From NCBI RefSeq assembly GCF_029919115.1, contig NZ_CP123990.1:620001-684000 (forward strand): a stretch of DNA of 64,000 nt, in the 5' to 3' direction. Positions 47,839-56,650 of the stretch are shown here, in pieces. The DNA is from Variovorax paradoxus (GTDB lineage: Bacteria > Pseudomonadota > Gammaproteobacteria > Burkholderiales > Burkholderiaceae_C). Both the position numbers and the translations under genes were made by a program. Each line of letters begins with the position of its first letter. Within the stretch, counting starts at the first letter, position 1. Below the pieces are notes generated by a model, which searched no databases, had not been told where the DNA came from, and saw only the letters and a list, made by a program, of their open reading frames with translations.

Positions 47839-48426
47839 ATGATCAACGCGCTCGAGTCGTCCTCCACCCGCCCGTACCTTATCCGGGCGCTGTACGAATG
47901 GTGCACCGACAACGGGTTCACGCCCTATGTCGCGGTGCAGGTCGACGACACCGTCCAGGTGCCGCGCGAGTACGTGAAGAACGGCGAGATCGTGCTGAAC
48001 ATCAGCTTCGACGCGACCAGCTCGCTCAAGCTCGGCAATGATTTCATCGAGTTCAAGGCCCGTTTTGCCGGCAGCGCGCGCGAAATCATCGTGCCCGTGG
48101 GCCGGGTGATCGCGATCTATGCACGCGAGAACGGGCAGGGCATGGCTTTCCCGGCTCCGGTGCCCGCAGGCAGCGGCGCCGAGGGCGGTGCTTCCACGGG
48201 CGCCGGGGCGCCTTCGCCCCAGGGGTCCGGGCGCATGCCGCTGCGGGATGCCTCGCGTGGTACCGAAGGCGATGCCGGCAAGATCGTGCACCTGGTCACG
48301 GGTGAAGACTCGGATGAAATGGTCGATGTCGGTGACGATTCCGGCTCATCGGCCGGCCCCCACGACGAGCCGCCGCGTCCTCCGGCCGGTGGCGGCAGCC
48401 GCCCCTCGCTCAAGCGCGTGAAGTAG
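47839..48426 (+). CDS. sspB: ClpXP specificity-enhancing factor SspB
   Basis: A 195-residue adaptor that delivers ssrA-tagged proteins to ClpXP. The conserved core is STRPYLIRALYEWCTDNGFTPY, VNISFDATSSLKLGNDFIEFKARF-like, and VPVGRVIAIYARENGQGMAF. The long, acidic C-terminal linker (VTGEDSDEMVDVGDD) and a basic tail ending LKRVK fit the ClpX-binding tail of SspB. It is 41 nt after sspA. Confidence 0.95.
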   Translation: MINALESSSTRPYLIRALYEWCTDNGFTPYVAVQVDDTVQVPREYVKNGEIVLNISFDATSSLKLGNDFIEFKARFAGSAREIIVPVGRVIAIYARENGQGMAFPAPVPAGSGAEGGASTGAGAPSPQGSGRMPLRDASRGTEGDAGKIVHLVTGEDSDEMVDVGDDSGSSAGPHDEPPRPPAGGGSRPSLKRVK

Positions 48427-48460
48427 GCGCGTTTCGCACCGCTAAAATCCCAGGATTCGT

Positions 48461-48536
48461 GCCGCTTTAGCTCAGTTGGTAGAGCACCCGCCTTGTAAGC
48501 GGAAGGTCGTCAGTTCGATTCCGACAAGCGGCACCA
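48461..48536 (+). tRNA. tRNA-Thr (anticodon TGT)
   Basis: A 76-nt cloverleaf with acceptor arm GCCGCTT/AAGCGGC and encoded CCA at 48534-48536. The D arm is GCTC...GAGC and the T arm includes GTTCGATT. The anticodon TGT is at 48494-48496. The anticodon stem has one mismatch at its outer pair. It lies 34 nt after sspB. Confidence 0.96.
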
Positions 48537-48575
48537 TATATCGAAGATCCCGGAAAGGCATCCGCCTTGGCCGGC

Positions 48576-48613
48576 AAACAAAAAGGGGCGATTTCTCGCC
48601 CCTTTTTTGTTTC
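48576..48613. terminator. Bidirectional intrinsic terminator
   Basis: A 10-bp stem, AAAAGGGGCG (48581-48590) with CGCCCCTTTT (48597-48606), has a 6-nt loop and is flanked by an A-run on one side and a T-run on the other. It can end the sspB/tRNA transcript rightward and the YXWGXW gene leftward. Confidence 0.9.
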
Positions 48614-48633
48614 CTTCCAGCGGCTGACAGAGA

Positions 48634-49035
48634 TCAGCAACGGCCCTTCTTGGCTTGTCCCGGCGGGCAGTGCGGGTGCCCGCCGCCGCCATGGTCGCCG
48701 CCGTGGTCCGCGTGGCGCGGTCGCTCCGCCCGGCGCCAGTCGCCTTCCATCCATCGCCATCCGCCGTCCGCCTGAACCCAGCGGCCCGGCGCGTACGCGT
48801 AGTCTGGCCGTGCGGCCTGCCAGAAGCCGGCGCGCCAGACGTAGGCGCGCTGGTTCCACTGCCAGTGCCCCGGCACCCACACCTGGCCGGCCCTGGGCCC
48901 CGGCATGGGCTCATACCGGGGCGCGGGCGGCGCAACCTGGACCAGAGGCAGGTTGATGTTGACCGAAACCTGTGCCGCGGCGGGCAGGGCGGACGCGACG
49001 AACGCGGCGGCCACCAGAAGAGCTGAGACTTTCAT
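48634..49035 (-). CDS. Secreted protein with tryptophan-rich (YXWGXW-like) repeats
   Basis: A predicted 133-residue protein. The signal peptide (MKVSALLVAAAFVASALPAAAQ) spans residues 1-22. The mature part has three related units (VWVPGHWQWNQRAYVW, RAGFWQAARPDYAYAPG and RWVQADGGWRWMEGDW), typical of YXWGXW-repeat proteins. A His/Gly-rich tail (HADHGGDHGGGGHPH) could bind metal. The function is unknown. AAGG precedes the ATG at 49035; an in-frame earlier start (49179) lacks support. Confidence 0.82.
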   Translation of the reverse strand: MKVSALLVAAAFVASALPAAAQVSVNINLPLVQVAPPAPRYEPMPGPRAGQVWVPGHWQWNQRAYVWRAGFWQAARPDYAYAPGRWVQADGGWRWMEGDWRRAERPRHADHGGDHGGGGHPHCPPGQAKKGRC

Positions 49036-49190
49036 CGGAACCTTTTTTGGATATGTGAACACGTATGCACAACGCAGACCGGCGCAAAGTGTAATCAGCG
49101 CATTCCTCAGGTCGCGTCGTATCGAAAGCGTGCTAGCCGGGCGCCGCCGCTCCTGCCGGGTGCTAGAGTTGAAGTGCAAGTTGCACGCTG

Positions 49191-49979
49191 ATGCGCAGAC
49201 TCCGCTTTCTTACCCACCGGCATCGCGCCCCTTCGACGAATCGGGTGCTCGGCCTTCTGCTGGCCTTCAATGCCGGCGCGGTCAATGCGGGCGGCTTTCT
49301 TGTGCTGCACATGTATACCTCGCACATGACGGGCTTCGCGTCGCAGTTTGCCGACGGCCTCGTGCTTGGCAACACCAGGCTCCTGCTGAATGCGCTGGGC
49401 GCCATTCTGGCTTTTGTCTCGGGCGCCGCCGTCTGCGCCATTCTCGTGAACTGGGGTCGCCAGCATCGCCTGCGCAGCGTCTATGCGGTACCGCTGCTTC
49501 TCGAGGCGGCGCTCATGTTTCCGTTCGGCCTGATGGGGGCCATCACGCTGACATGGCCCACGCCGTTTGCGGTACCGCTCACGGTGCTGTTGCTATCTTT
49601 CATCATGGGCTTGCAGAACGCCGTCGGTTCGAAGACCTCCGGAGGCAGCATTCGCACGACCCACATGACCGGCAACATCACCGACGTGGGCATGGAACTG
49701 GGCAAGCTGCTCTACTGGAACCGCCATGCAACGCCCAAGCAGGCGATGGTGCGCCACAACCGCCGCAAGATGCAGGCGGCGGGCGGGCTGATCGGCATGT
49801 TCGTAGCGGGCGGAATTGTCGGCGCGCTCGGTTTCAGCTATATCGGCTTCGTATGCGTCGTGCCGCTCGCGGCATTGCTGCTGGCCGTCTCGGTGCCGCC
49901 TCTGGTGCAAGACGTGCCGCGGTCCAGAACCCTGCAAAAGCTATTGGCGGCATTCAAACAGCGCCCACACTTCCCGTGA
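49191..49979 (+). CDS. DUF1275 (YoaK) family membrane protein
   Basis: A 262-residue membrane protein with about six helices. Family features are LLAFNAGAVNAGGFLVL, YTSHMTGFASQFAD, and the second half-repeat QNAVGSKTSGGSIRTTHMTGNITDVGMELG. The function is unknown in this widespread family. Its 3' end overlaps the convergent SDR gene by 26 nt. Confidence 0.9.
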   Translation: MRRLRFLTHRHRAPSTNRVLGLLLAFNAGAVNAGGFLVLHMYTSHMTGFASQFADGLVLGNTRLLLNALGAILAFVSGAAVCAILVNWGRQHRLRSVYAVPLLLEAALMFPFGLMGAITLTWPTPFAVPLTVLLLSFIMGLQNAVGSKTSGGSIRTTHMTGNITDVGMELGKLLYWNRHATPKQAMVRHNRRKMQAAGGLIGMFVAGGIVGALGFSYIGFVCVVPLAALLLAVSVPPLVQDVPRSRTLQKLLAAFKQRPHFP

Positions 49980-50979
49980 TCGGCAGCACGATGCCGGTGA
50001 TGTAGCTGGCGCAACTGGGCGCGGCCAGGAACACATAGGCGGGAGAAAGCTCCTCGGGTTGCGCCGGTCTTTGCATGTCGGTGTTCTTGCCGAAGTCCTT
50101 TACTTTTTCCGGCGGGCTGTCCGCCGGGTTCAAGGGCGTCCACACCGGCCCTGGCGCGACCGCATTCACGCGAATGCCCTTCGGCAACAGGTTGCTGGCC
50201 AGCGACTTGGTGAAGGCGTGAATCGCGCCCTTGGTGGTCGAGTAGTCGAGCAGGTGCGCGCTTCCTTCCAGGCCCGTGACCGAACCGGTGTTGATGATCG
50301 ACGAGCCCTGGCCGAGGTGCGGCACCGCGGCGCGCGCCATCTGAAAATAGCCGAACACATTGGTCCGGAGCGTCAGGTCAAAGCGCTCATCGGTAATGTC
50401 CTCGATCGATGAGGCATGCAACTGGAAGGCTGCGTTGTTCACCAGGATGTCGAGCTTGCCGAAGGCTTCGATCGTCTTGTCGACCGCCTCGCGGCAGAAC
50501 GCCGGATCGCAGACATCGCCCTTGATCACGAGGCAGCGCGCGCCTTCGTCCTCGACATGCTTGCGGGTTTCCTCTGCGTCCTCGTCTTCATCGAGGTGCA
50601 CGATGGCCACGTCGGCGCCTTCGCGCGCATAGAGCAGCGCCACGGCGCGGCCGATGCCGGAGTCGCCTCCGGTGATCAGCGCCGTCATGCCTTCGAGCTT
50701 GCCGCTGCCCTGGTAATCCGGCGCTTCGAACCGGGGGCGCAACTCCATGTCTGCTTCCTGCCCGGGTTTGCTCAGGTGCTGTGCCGGCATCGGGTTGGTC
50801 GGCTCGGGGCGCGAGCCGGCCTGTGCGGGCTGGCTGGACTTTTTGGCAGCGGGTTTCCCGCTTTCTTGGGCACTGTCTTTTGCATCCTGTGCGCGTTGAA
50901 CCTCGCGCTGCTTGTCAGCCGTATGGGCTGCCCCTGCGGACTTGGCGGATTTTGGGGGTGATGACGTGGTCGATTTCAT
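49954..50979 (-). CDS. SDR-family oxidoreductase (YghA-like) with disordered N-terminal extension
   Basis: A predicted 341-residue short-chain dehydrogenase. The Rossmann motif TGGDSGIGRAVAL, the NNAAFQ segment, catalytic Ser in GSVTG and YSTTKGA (Tyr-x-x-x-Lys) are intact, and VNAVAPGPVWTPLNP is typical of the YghA/general stress SDR group. The first 85 or so residues are Lys/Ala/Ser/Pro-rich and probably disordered, longer than in E. coli YghA (294 residues). The ATG at 50979 has AGGAG 10 nt upstream. The substrate is unknown. Confidence 0.88.
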   Translation of the reverse strand: MKSTTSSPPKSAKSAGAAHTADKQREVQRAQDAKDSAQESGKPAAKKSSQPAQAGSRPEPTNPMPAQHLSKPGQEADMELRPRFEAPDYQGSGKLEGMTALITGGDSGIGRAVALLYAREGADVAIVHLDEDEDAEETRKHVEDEGARCLVIKGDVCDPAFCREAVDKTIEAFGKLDILVNNAAFQLHASSIEDITDERFDLTLRTNVFGYFQMARAAVPHLGQGSSIINTGSVTGLEGSAHLLDYSTTKGAIHAFTKSLASNLLPKGIRVNAVAPGPVWTPLNPADSPPEKVKDFGKNTDMQRPAQPEELSPAYVFLAAPSCASYITGIVLPITGSVGAV

Positions 50980-51095
50980 GGTGCCTGGGCTCCTCATGTA
51001 AACGACCACCGTAAAACTCCGCCGCCTGGCCGGCGTAGGAATCCGTCCCGACCGCATGCCCGCCGTGTCGCGCGAACCTGCCCCGCGACGGCGAG

Positions 51096-52817
51096 CTAGA
51101 TTTCCGCGCCCTCGACGAGGAAGCGCACGCGGCGCACACCCTGCCACTCATCGGCATCGAGCCTGAAGGCGAGCTTCACGCGCGCAGGCAGCGGATCGGT
51201 ATGGCCGAACCAGATGCCGTCGACCGGATGGCCCTGGTGCCGCAGCTTGAGCGCCAGGTGCTTTTCGCCGACGAGGCGTTGCGACACCACCTCTACCTCC
51301 TCGCTGAAGGTGGGCGGCGCAAAGCCTTGGCCCCATACCTCGCGATGCAGCGTGTCGACGAGGTCGATGCGCATGTACTCGCGTTCCAGCGGGCCGTCGG
51401 TGTCGAGGCGCCGGGTCAGCGTGGCTGCATCGAGCCATTCGTGCGCAACCTCGGCCAGCGCGCGTTCGAACACCTCGAACTTCTCGCGCGCCACGGTGCA
51501 GCCCGCTGCCATGGCATGCCCCCCAAAGCGCAGCAGCACGCCCGGATGCCGCTTGGCCACAAGGTCGAGCGCATCACGCAGGTGAAAGCCCGGAATCGAC
51601 CGGCCCGAGCCCTTGAGCTCGTGTTCCTTGCCCGGCGCGCCGCTGGCGGCAAACACGAAGGTCGGGCGATGGAAGCGGTCTTTCAGGCGCGACGCCACGA
51701 TGCCGACAACGCCCTCGTGGAATTCTGCATCGAACACGCTGATGGCCGCGGGCGGCGCTTCGCCGCCCGCGGCATCGGGGCCGAAGAGCGACTCGGCCAG
51801 CATCAGCGCCTGGTCGCGCATCCCGCCTTCGATGTCGCGCCGCTCTCGGTTGATGCCGTCGAGCATGCGCGCAAGTTCATCGGCACGGCCGGCGTCGTCC
51901 GTCAGCAGGCATTCGATGCCCAGCGTCATGTCGGCGAGCCTTCCGGCCGCGTTGATGCGCGGACCGAGCGCAAAGCCGAAGTCGAAAGTGGTGGCCACCG
52001 AAGCGTTGCGCCCGGCCGCCTTGAAGAGTGCCGCAATGCCCGCTGGCAGTGCGCCAGCGCGAATGCGCCTGAGGCCCTGCGCAACCAGGCGGCGGTTGTT
52101 GGCGTCGAGCTTCACCACGTCGGCGACGGTGCCGAGCGCCACCAGCGGAAGCAGCACGTCCAGCTTGGGCTGCGTTGCCGCCGTGAACACGCCGCGCGTG
52201 CGCAACTCGGAGCGCAGCGCCAGCAGCACATAGAACATCACGCCCACGCCGGCAATGCTCTTGCTCTCGAAGCCGCAGCAGGGCTGGTTGGGGTTCACCA
52301 GCACATCGGCGGCCGGCAGTTCCGGGCCGGGCAGGTGGTGGTCGGTTACCAGCACCTGCAGGCCGCGCGCCTTGGCGGCCGCCACGCCCTCGACGCTGGC
52401 AATGCCGTTGTCCACGGTGATCAGCATGTCGGCGCCGCTGTTTGCGACGCGCTCGGCAATCGGCGGCGTGAGGCCGTAGCCGTCGACCACGCGGTCGGGC
52501 ACCAGGTAGCTCACGTTCTTTGCGCCGAGCAGGCGCAGGCCGCGCACGGCAACGGCGCAGGCAGTGGCGCCGTCGCAGTCGTAGTCGGCCACGATGCACA
52601 GGCGCTTGTCCTGCGCCATGGCATCGGCCAGCAGCACCGCCGCTTCGCGCGCGCCGTGCAGCGTATCGGGCGGCAGCAGGCGCGCCAGGCCGTCGTCGAG
52701 CTCGTCTTTGGCCAGCACGCCGCGCGCGGCAAAAAGGCGGGCCAGCAAGGGGTGCACACCGGCCTGCTCCAGCGCCCAGACCGTGCGGGGCGGAATTTCC
52801 CTGGCGATGATCTTCAT
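51096..52817 (-). CDS. recJ: Single-stranded-DNA-specific exonuclease RecJ
   Basis: A 573-residue 5'-3' ssDNA exonuclease of recombination and repair. The DHH-family motifs are visible: ADYDCDGATACAV, the VTDHH element, NPNQP and ALGTVADVVKLD. The DHHA1 part has FGGHAMAAGC. The start overlaps the stop of the upstream gene (ATGA at 52814-52817), so the two are co-translated. Confidence 0.96.
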   Translation of the reverse strand: MKIIAREIPPRTVWALEQAGVHPLLARLFAARGVLAKDELDDGLARLLPPDTLHGAREAAVLLADAMAQDKRLCIVADYDCDGATACAVAVRGLRLLGAKNVSYLVPDRVVDGYGLTPPIAERVANSGADMLITVDNGIASVEGVAAAKARGLQVLVTDHHLPGPELPAADVLVNPNQPCCGFESKSIAGVGVMFYVLLALRSELRTRGVFTAATQPKLDVLLPLVALGTVADVVKLDANNRRLVAQGLRRIRAGALPAGIAALFKAAGRNASVATTFDFGFALGPRINAAGRLADMTLGIECLLTDDAGRADELARMLDGINRERRDIEGGMRDQALMLAESLFGPDAAGGEAPPAAISVFDAEFHEGVVGIVASRLKDRFHRPTFVFAASGAPGKEHELKGSGRSIPGFHLRDALDLVAKRHPGVLLRFGGHAMAAGCTVAREKFEVFERALAEVAHEWLDAATLTRRLDTDGPLEREYMRIDLVDTLHREVWGQGFAPPTFSEEVEVVSQRLVGEKHLALKLRHQGHPVDGIWFGHTDPLPARVKLAFRLDADEWQGVRRVRFLVEGAEI

Positions 52818-53779
52818 AGGGCCTCGAGCACCGCAGGGGCGCGTGGCCGGTCGAACAGGCTTTTGGCCCAACCCACCAGGCCGCGCTGCTGTACCGCATA
52901 GCGCTGCGCCGCACGGTCGCCGCACAGCGTGAGCGTGATGTCGGCACCGGCGGTGTAGTCGGCCAGCAGGCCGGCGACGGGCCCCGCATCCAGCGCTTGC
53001 CACGCCTGTGCCCATTCCGGCCCGTCGTCGCGCAATGCGGCCACGCGAAGCGCGTCGCTCACGGTGGGCGCGGGCATGGCGGGAGAAGGGTCCGCCTGCA
53101 GCGCGCCGGTGCCGCTGAGCCAGAAGGAGTTGATCGGCGGTACGCCGCGGGCGGCGCGGTCGTCGTTCACGCGTTGGGTATAGAGCAGCATCTGCATTTC
53201 GTTCTGGAGGCGGCGCAGCGGCCGCGCGGCTTCGGCCAGCGGCGACCACTGCGAAATCGGATGGCCCACCGCACGGTCGATCGATGCCGTTGCCAGGCCG
53301 TCGAAGATGCGCGCGCGCGCCAGCCAGCGGCCCGGCGTGGAAGAGGGGTGCAGCGCAATGCCGTCTTCCTCGAAGAAGGGATGGGCGGCGGCCAGCAGTG
53401 TGGCCGATTCCGCGGCATCGATCTCGATGGCGCTCGGGTCGCCCAGCACCACGTCGTCGATGCCCACCTGCCAATTGCAAAGCGACACCAGGCCCCAGCC
53501 TTCGCGGTCGCCGGGCTCGGCAATGCCGATCTGCCTGGCCTCGAGCGCGGCCCAGGGAATGCAGCCGTCGGCTGCAGAAATGCCCAGCGCCGCGGCCAGC
53601 GCCCGTTCATGGGGCGGTGAGCGCGTGCTTTCGTCTTGGGTATCGGTCTCCACCAGCGAGAGGCGGGAGAGCAGGGACTCGAGGTTGGGCAGCCGAAGCG
53701 ATGGCAGCGCGGCGCGGCAAGCAGGGGAACCGCGGCCGGCAAAGGGAATCAACAGATGACGTGGGAGAGGTTCGGCCAT
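52814..53779 (-). CDS. Conserved protein of unknown function upstream of recJ (RpfE-like?)
   Basis: A predicted 321-residue protein with no catalytic motif I can defend. The N-terminus LPRHLLIPFAGRGSPACRAAL and mid motifs (WGLVSLCNWQVGIDDVVL, and NDDRAARGVPPINSFWLSGTG) fit the conserved family found beside recJ. I recall this family being labelled phosphoglycerate-mutase-like or RpfE-like, and Xanthomonas rpfE is also near recJ. Neither label implies a known activity here. The ATG at 53779 is preferred over 53803. It is coupled to recJ. Confidence 0.7.
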   Translation of the reverse strand: MAEPLPRHLLIPFAGRGSPACRAALPSLRLPNLESLLSRLSLVETDTQDESTRSPPHERALAAALGISAADGCIPWAALEARQIGIAEPGDREGWGLVSLCNWQVGIDDVVLGDPSAIEIDAAESATLLAAAHPFFEEDGIALHPSSTPGRWLARARIFDGLATASIDRAVGHPISQWSPLAEAARPLRRLQNEMQMLLYTQRVNDDRAARGVPPINSFWLSGTGALQADPSPAMPAPTVSDALRVAALRDDGPEWAQAWQALDAGPVAGLLADYTAGADITLTLCGDRAAQRYAVQQRGLVGWAKSLFDRPRAPAVLEAL

Positions 53780-53867
53780 TCCCCTATTGTCCGGGAATGC
53801 CACAATCCCGGGGATGAAACGCCCCGAAGCGCCGTTGGCGCCGGAAGCGCGTTAAATAACTGAAAAT

Positions 53868-55124
53868 ATGCGACTTCCTTATGAACTGCAGCTCGGCTGG
53901 CGCTATACGCGCGCAGGCCGGGCGACACGGCGCAACGGCTTCATCTCCTTCATCTCCGGCGTGTCGATGCTTGGCATCGCATTGGGGGTGGCGGCGCTGA
54001 TCATCGTGCTCAGCGTGATGAACGGCTTCCAGAAGGAAGTGCGCGACCGCATGCTCGGCGTGGTGTCGCACATCGAAATACTTTCGCGCGACGGCCAGGC
54101 CCTGCCCGACATCGACGCCATCACGGCAGCCGCCCGCAAGAACCCCGAAGTCATCGGCGCCGCCCCCTTCATTGCCACGCAGGCGCTCATTGCGCGCGGC
54201 GAAGACATGAAGGGCACGCTGGTGCGCGGCATCGTGCCCAAGCTCGAACCCGAGGTCACCGACATTGCCACCACCGCGCAAAAGGGCACGCTCGACAAGC
54301 TGGTGCCGGGCGAGTTCGGCATCGTGCTCGGCGGCGAGCTGGCCCGGTCGCTCTTCGTGCACCCGGGCGACCAGGTCACGCTGGTGGCACCTGGCGGGCA
54401 GGTCACGCCCGCGGGCGTGGTGCCGCGGCTCAAGCAGTTCACCGTGGTGGGCACCTTCGATTCGGGCCACTACGAATACGACTCGGCGCTGGCAATGATT
54501 CATGCCGAAGACGCGCAGCGCGTGTTCCGGCTCGACGGGCCCACCGGTATCCGCATCAAGCTCAAGGACCTCAACGAGGCACGCGACGTGGCCGACCAGA
54601 TGGCCGTCACCCTGCCGGGCCAGTTTCTCATTCGAGACTGGACGCGCCAGAACAAGACATGGTTTGCGGCCGTCCAGGTCGAGAAACGCATGATGTTCAT
54701 CATCCTCACGCTCATCGTGGCCGTGGCGGCCTTCAATCTGGTGTCCACGCTGGTAATGACCGTGACCGACAAGCGCGCGGACATTGCCATCTTGCGCACA
54801 CTGGGCAGTTCGCCGCGCAGCATCATGGGCATCTTCGTGGTGCAGGGTGCCATGGTCGGCGTGATCGGCACCGTGGCCGGGCTGCTGCTGGGGCTGGGCA
54901 TTGCCTACAACATCGACGTGATCGTGCCCGCGCTCGAGCAGCTCTTTCATGCGAGCTTCCTGCCCAAGGACATCTACCTGATCAGCAAGATGCCGAGCGA
55001 CCCGCAGCGCAGCGACATCATGCCGATTGCGATCATTTCCCTTGTCCTGGCCTTCCTGGCCACGCTGTATCCGAGCTGGCGCGCGAGCCGCGTCAACCCC
55101 GCCGAGGCCCTGCGCTATGAGTGA
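53868..55124 (+). CDS. lolC: Lipoprotein-releasing ABC transporter permease LolC/LolE
   Basis: A 418-residue inner-membrane permease that extracts outer-membrane lipoproteins and passes them to LolA. The N-terminal [15 protein letters not shown] is typical. The first membrane helix ([27 protein letters not shown]), the large periplasmic domain and three C-terminal helices are in the right order. Only one LolC/E gene is seen, suggesting a homodimeric permease. It overlaps lolD by 8 nt. Confidence 0.95.
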   Translation: MRLPYELQLGWRYTRAGRATRRNGFISFISGVSMLGIALGVAALIIVLSVMNGFQKEVRDRMLGVVSHIEILSRDGQALPDIDAITAAARKNPEVIGAAPFIATQALIARGEDMKGTLVRGIVPKLEPEVTDIATTAQKGTLDKLVPGEFGIVLGGELARSLFVHPGDQVTLVAPGGQVTPAGVVPRLKQFTVVGTFDSGHYEYDSALAMIHAEDAQRVFRLDGPTGIRIKLKDLNEARDVADQMAVTLPGQFLIRDWTRQNKTWFAAVQVEKRMMFIILTLIVAVAAFNLVSTLVMTVTDKRADIAILRTLGSSPRSIMGIFVVQGAMVGVIGTVAGLLLGLGIAYNIDVIVPALEQLFHASFLPKDIYLISKMPSDPQRSDIMPIAIISLVLAFLATLYPSWRASRVNPAEALRYE

Positions 55125-55878
55125 ACGGACCCCCACGCTCGGCACTGACGTGTCCTCGCTGCCCCCCGAGGGGGCCGCCAGCGGCTTGGGGCGGCCCGGC
55201 GCCAATGCCGTCGTCCTGAAGGCCCGCGGCCTTACCAAGCGCTTTCACGAGGGGCGCATCGACCTCACCGTGCTGCACGGCGTCGACCTGGACGTGCGCG
55301 CCGGCGAAACGCTGGCCATCGTCGGCGCCTCGGGTTCCGGCAAGAGCACGCTGCTGCACCTGATGGGCGGGCTCGACGCGCCCACCTCCGGAAAGGTCGA
55401 GCTGCTCGGCAAGGACATCGCGCATGCCGATGCGGCCGAGCAGGGGCGGCTTCGCAACCAGCACCTGGGCTTCGTCTACCAGTTTCACCACTTGCTGCCC
55501 GAATTCAGCGCGCTCGACAACGTGGCGATGCCGCTCAAGATCCGGCGCACCGAGCCCGCGCAAGCGGCGGCGGCGGCCACCAGGATTCTCGAAAGCGTGG
55601 GCCTTGGCGGCCGCCTGCATCACCGGCCCGCGGAGCTGTCCGGCGGCGAGCGCCAGCGCGTGGCCATCGCGCGCGCGCTGGTCACGCAGCCGGCCTGCGT
55701 GCTGGCCGACGAACCCACGGGCAACCTCGACCGCAACACGGCCGACACCGTGTTTGCGCTGATGATCGAACTCGCGCACAAGCACCGCACGGCGTTCGTG
55801 ATGGTCACGCACGACCAGGAACTTGCAAAGCGCTGCGACCGCGTGCTGCAACTTGTGGCGGGACGTCTGGCGGGTTGA
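55117..55878 (+). CDS. lolD: Lipoprotein-releasing ABC transporter ATPase LolD
   Basis: A 253-residue ATPase powering lipoprotein release. Walker A (GASGSGKST), the Q-loop with LolD motif ([20 protein letters not shown]), signature LSGGERQR and Walker B ([12 protein letters not shown]) are intact. The first 30 residues are unusual: Ser13-Gly28 are encoded by a GC-rich double palindrome that looks like a mobile intergenic repeat. No clear alternative start lies between it and the domain. Confidence 0.95.
   Translation: MSERTPTLGTDVSSLPPEGAASGLGRPGANAVVLKARGLTKRFHEGRIDLTVLHGVDLDVRAGETLAIVGASGSGKSTLLHLMGGLDAPTSGKVELLGKDIAHADAAEQGRLRNQHLGFVYQFHHLLPEFSALDNVAMPLKIRRTEPAQAAAAATRILESVGLGGRLHHRPAELSGGERQRVAIARALVTQPACVLADEPTGNLDRNTADTVFALMIELAHKHRTAFVMVTHDQELAKRCDRVLQLVAGRLAG
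55155..55200 (+). repeat. REP-like double palindrome inside the lolD 5' coding region
   Basis: Two adjoining hairpins are seen: GCCCCC/GGGGGC (55161-55166 with 55170-55175) and GGCCGCC/GGCGGCC (55173-55179 with 55190-55196). The sequence resembles a GC-rich repeat that I associate with intergenic regions of Comamonadaceae genomes. Here it is translated in frame near the LolD N-terminus. No second copy occurs in this window. Confidence 0.65.
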
Positions 55879-55971
55879 GTCGATGCCGCCTGCCACGCGT
55901 GCACGCAATGTCGGCGAAACTGTCTGTCTGTTCGGCAAGATGCCGTTCAACTACAGGAGTGCTTCTTCATC

Positions 55972-56632
55972 ATGGAAACCGACGACGACACCACGCCCGC
56001 TGCCACTGCCGAGCCGCGCAACTCCTATCTGGAAGAAAAAGCGTTCAAGTCGCGCACGCTGCTGATCTTCGGCAGCATCACCGATTCGGTGGCCGCCGAC
56101 GTGACGCGCAGGCTCATCGCGCTGGACGCCGACAGCGCCGACAAACCCATCGACATCCTGGTGAGCTCGCCCGGCGGCCACCTGGAATCGGGCGATGCGA
56201 TCCACGACATCGTGCGTTTCATTTCTGCGCCGGTGAACATGATCGGCACCGGCTGGGTCGGCAGCGCCGCCACGCATCTGTACCTGGCCGCGCCGAAGGA
56301 ACGGCGCGTGTGCCTGCCCAACACCCGCTTCCTGATTCACCAGCCCAGCGGTGGCGCGGGCGGTCAGGCGACGGACATTGCCATTCAGGCGCAAGAGATC
56401 ATCAAGGCCAGGCATCGCATTGCGCACGAAATCGCGCGCGAAACCGGCAAGCCGATCGACGTGGTGCATCAAGGCCAGGCATCGCATTGCGCACGAAATC
56501 GCGCGCGAAACCGGCAAGCCGATCGACGTGGTGCTGGCCGACATCGAGCGCGACCGCTGGCTCTCGGCCGAGGAAGCGGTCGAATACGGCCTGGTCTCGC
56601 GCATCATCCAGCGCAAGACCGAGCTGCGGTAA
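55972..56632 (+). pseudogene. ClpP-like serine peptidase gene, frameshifted by a 67-bp tandem duplication
   Basis: The first 165 codons match a ClpP-type protease: FGSITDSVAADV, ILVSSPGGHLESGDAIHD, VGSAATHLYLAA (Ser98) and FLIHQPSGG (His123). The frame then breaks in a repeat and would stop at 56649 as a 225-residue product without the catalytic Asp. Beyond the repeat the family sequence resumes in another frame (DIERDRWLSAEEAVEYGLVSRI) to 56632. Removing one 67-nt copy gives 197 residues with Asp172 in place, matching the E. coli spacing. No clpX is adjacent, so it is an orphan or ClpP2-type gene. The lesion may be an assembly artefact. Confidence 0.87.
56400..56533. repeat. Exact 67-bp tandem duplication inside the clpP-like gene
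   Basis: Copies 56400-56466 and 56467-56533 are identical; base 56534 also matches by extension. The period (67 nt) equals that of the duplication at 43236-43369. The unit is not a multiple of three and breaks the frame. Confidence 0.98.
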
Positions 56633-56650
56633 TTCAGCGGCGCTGGTGAC

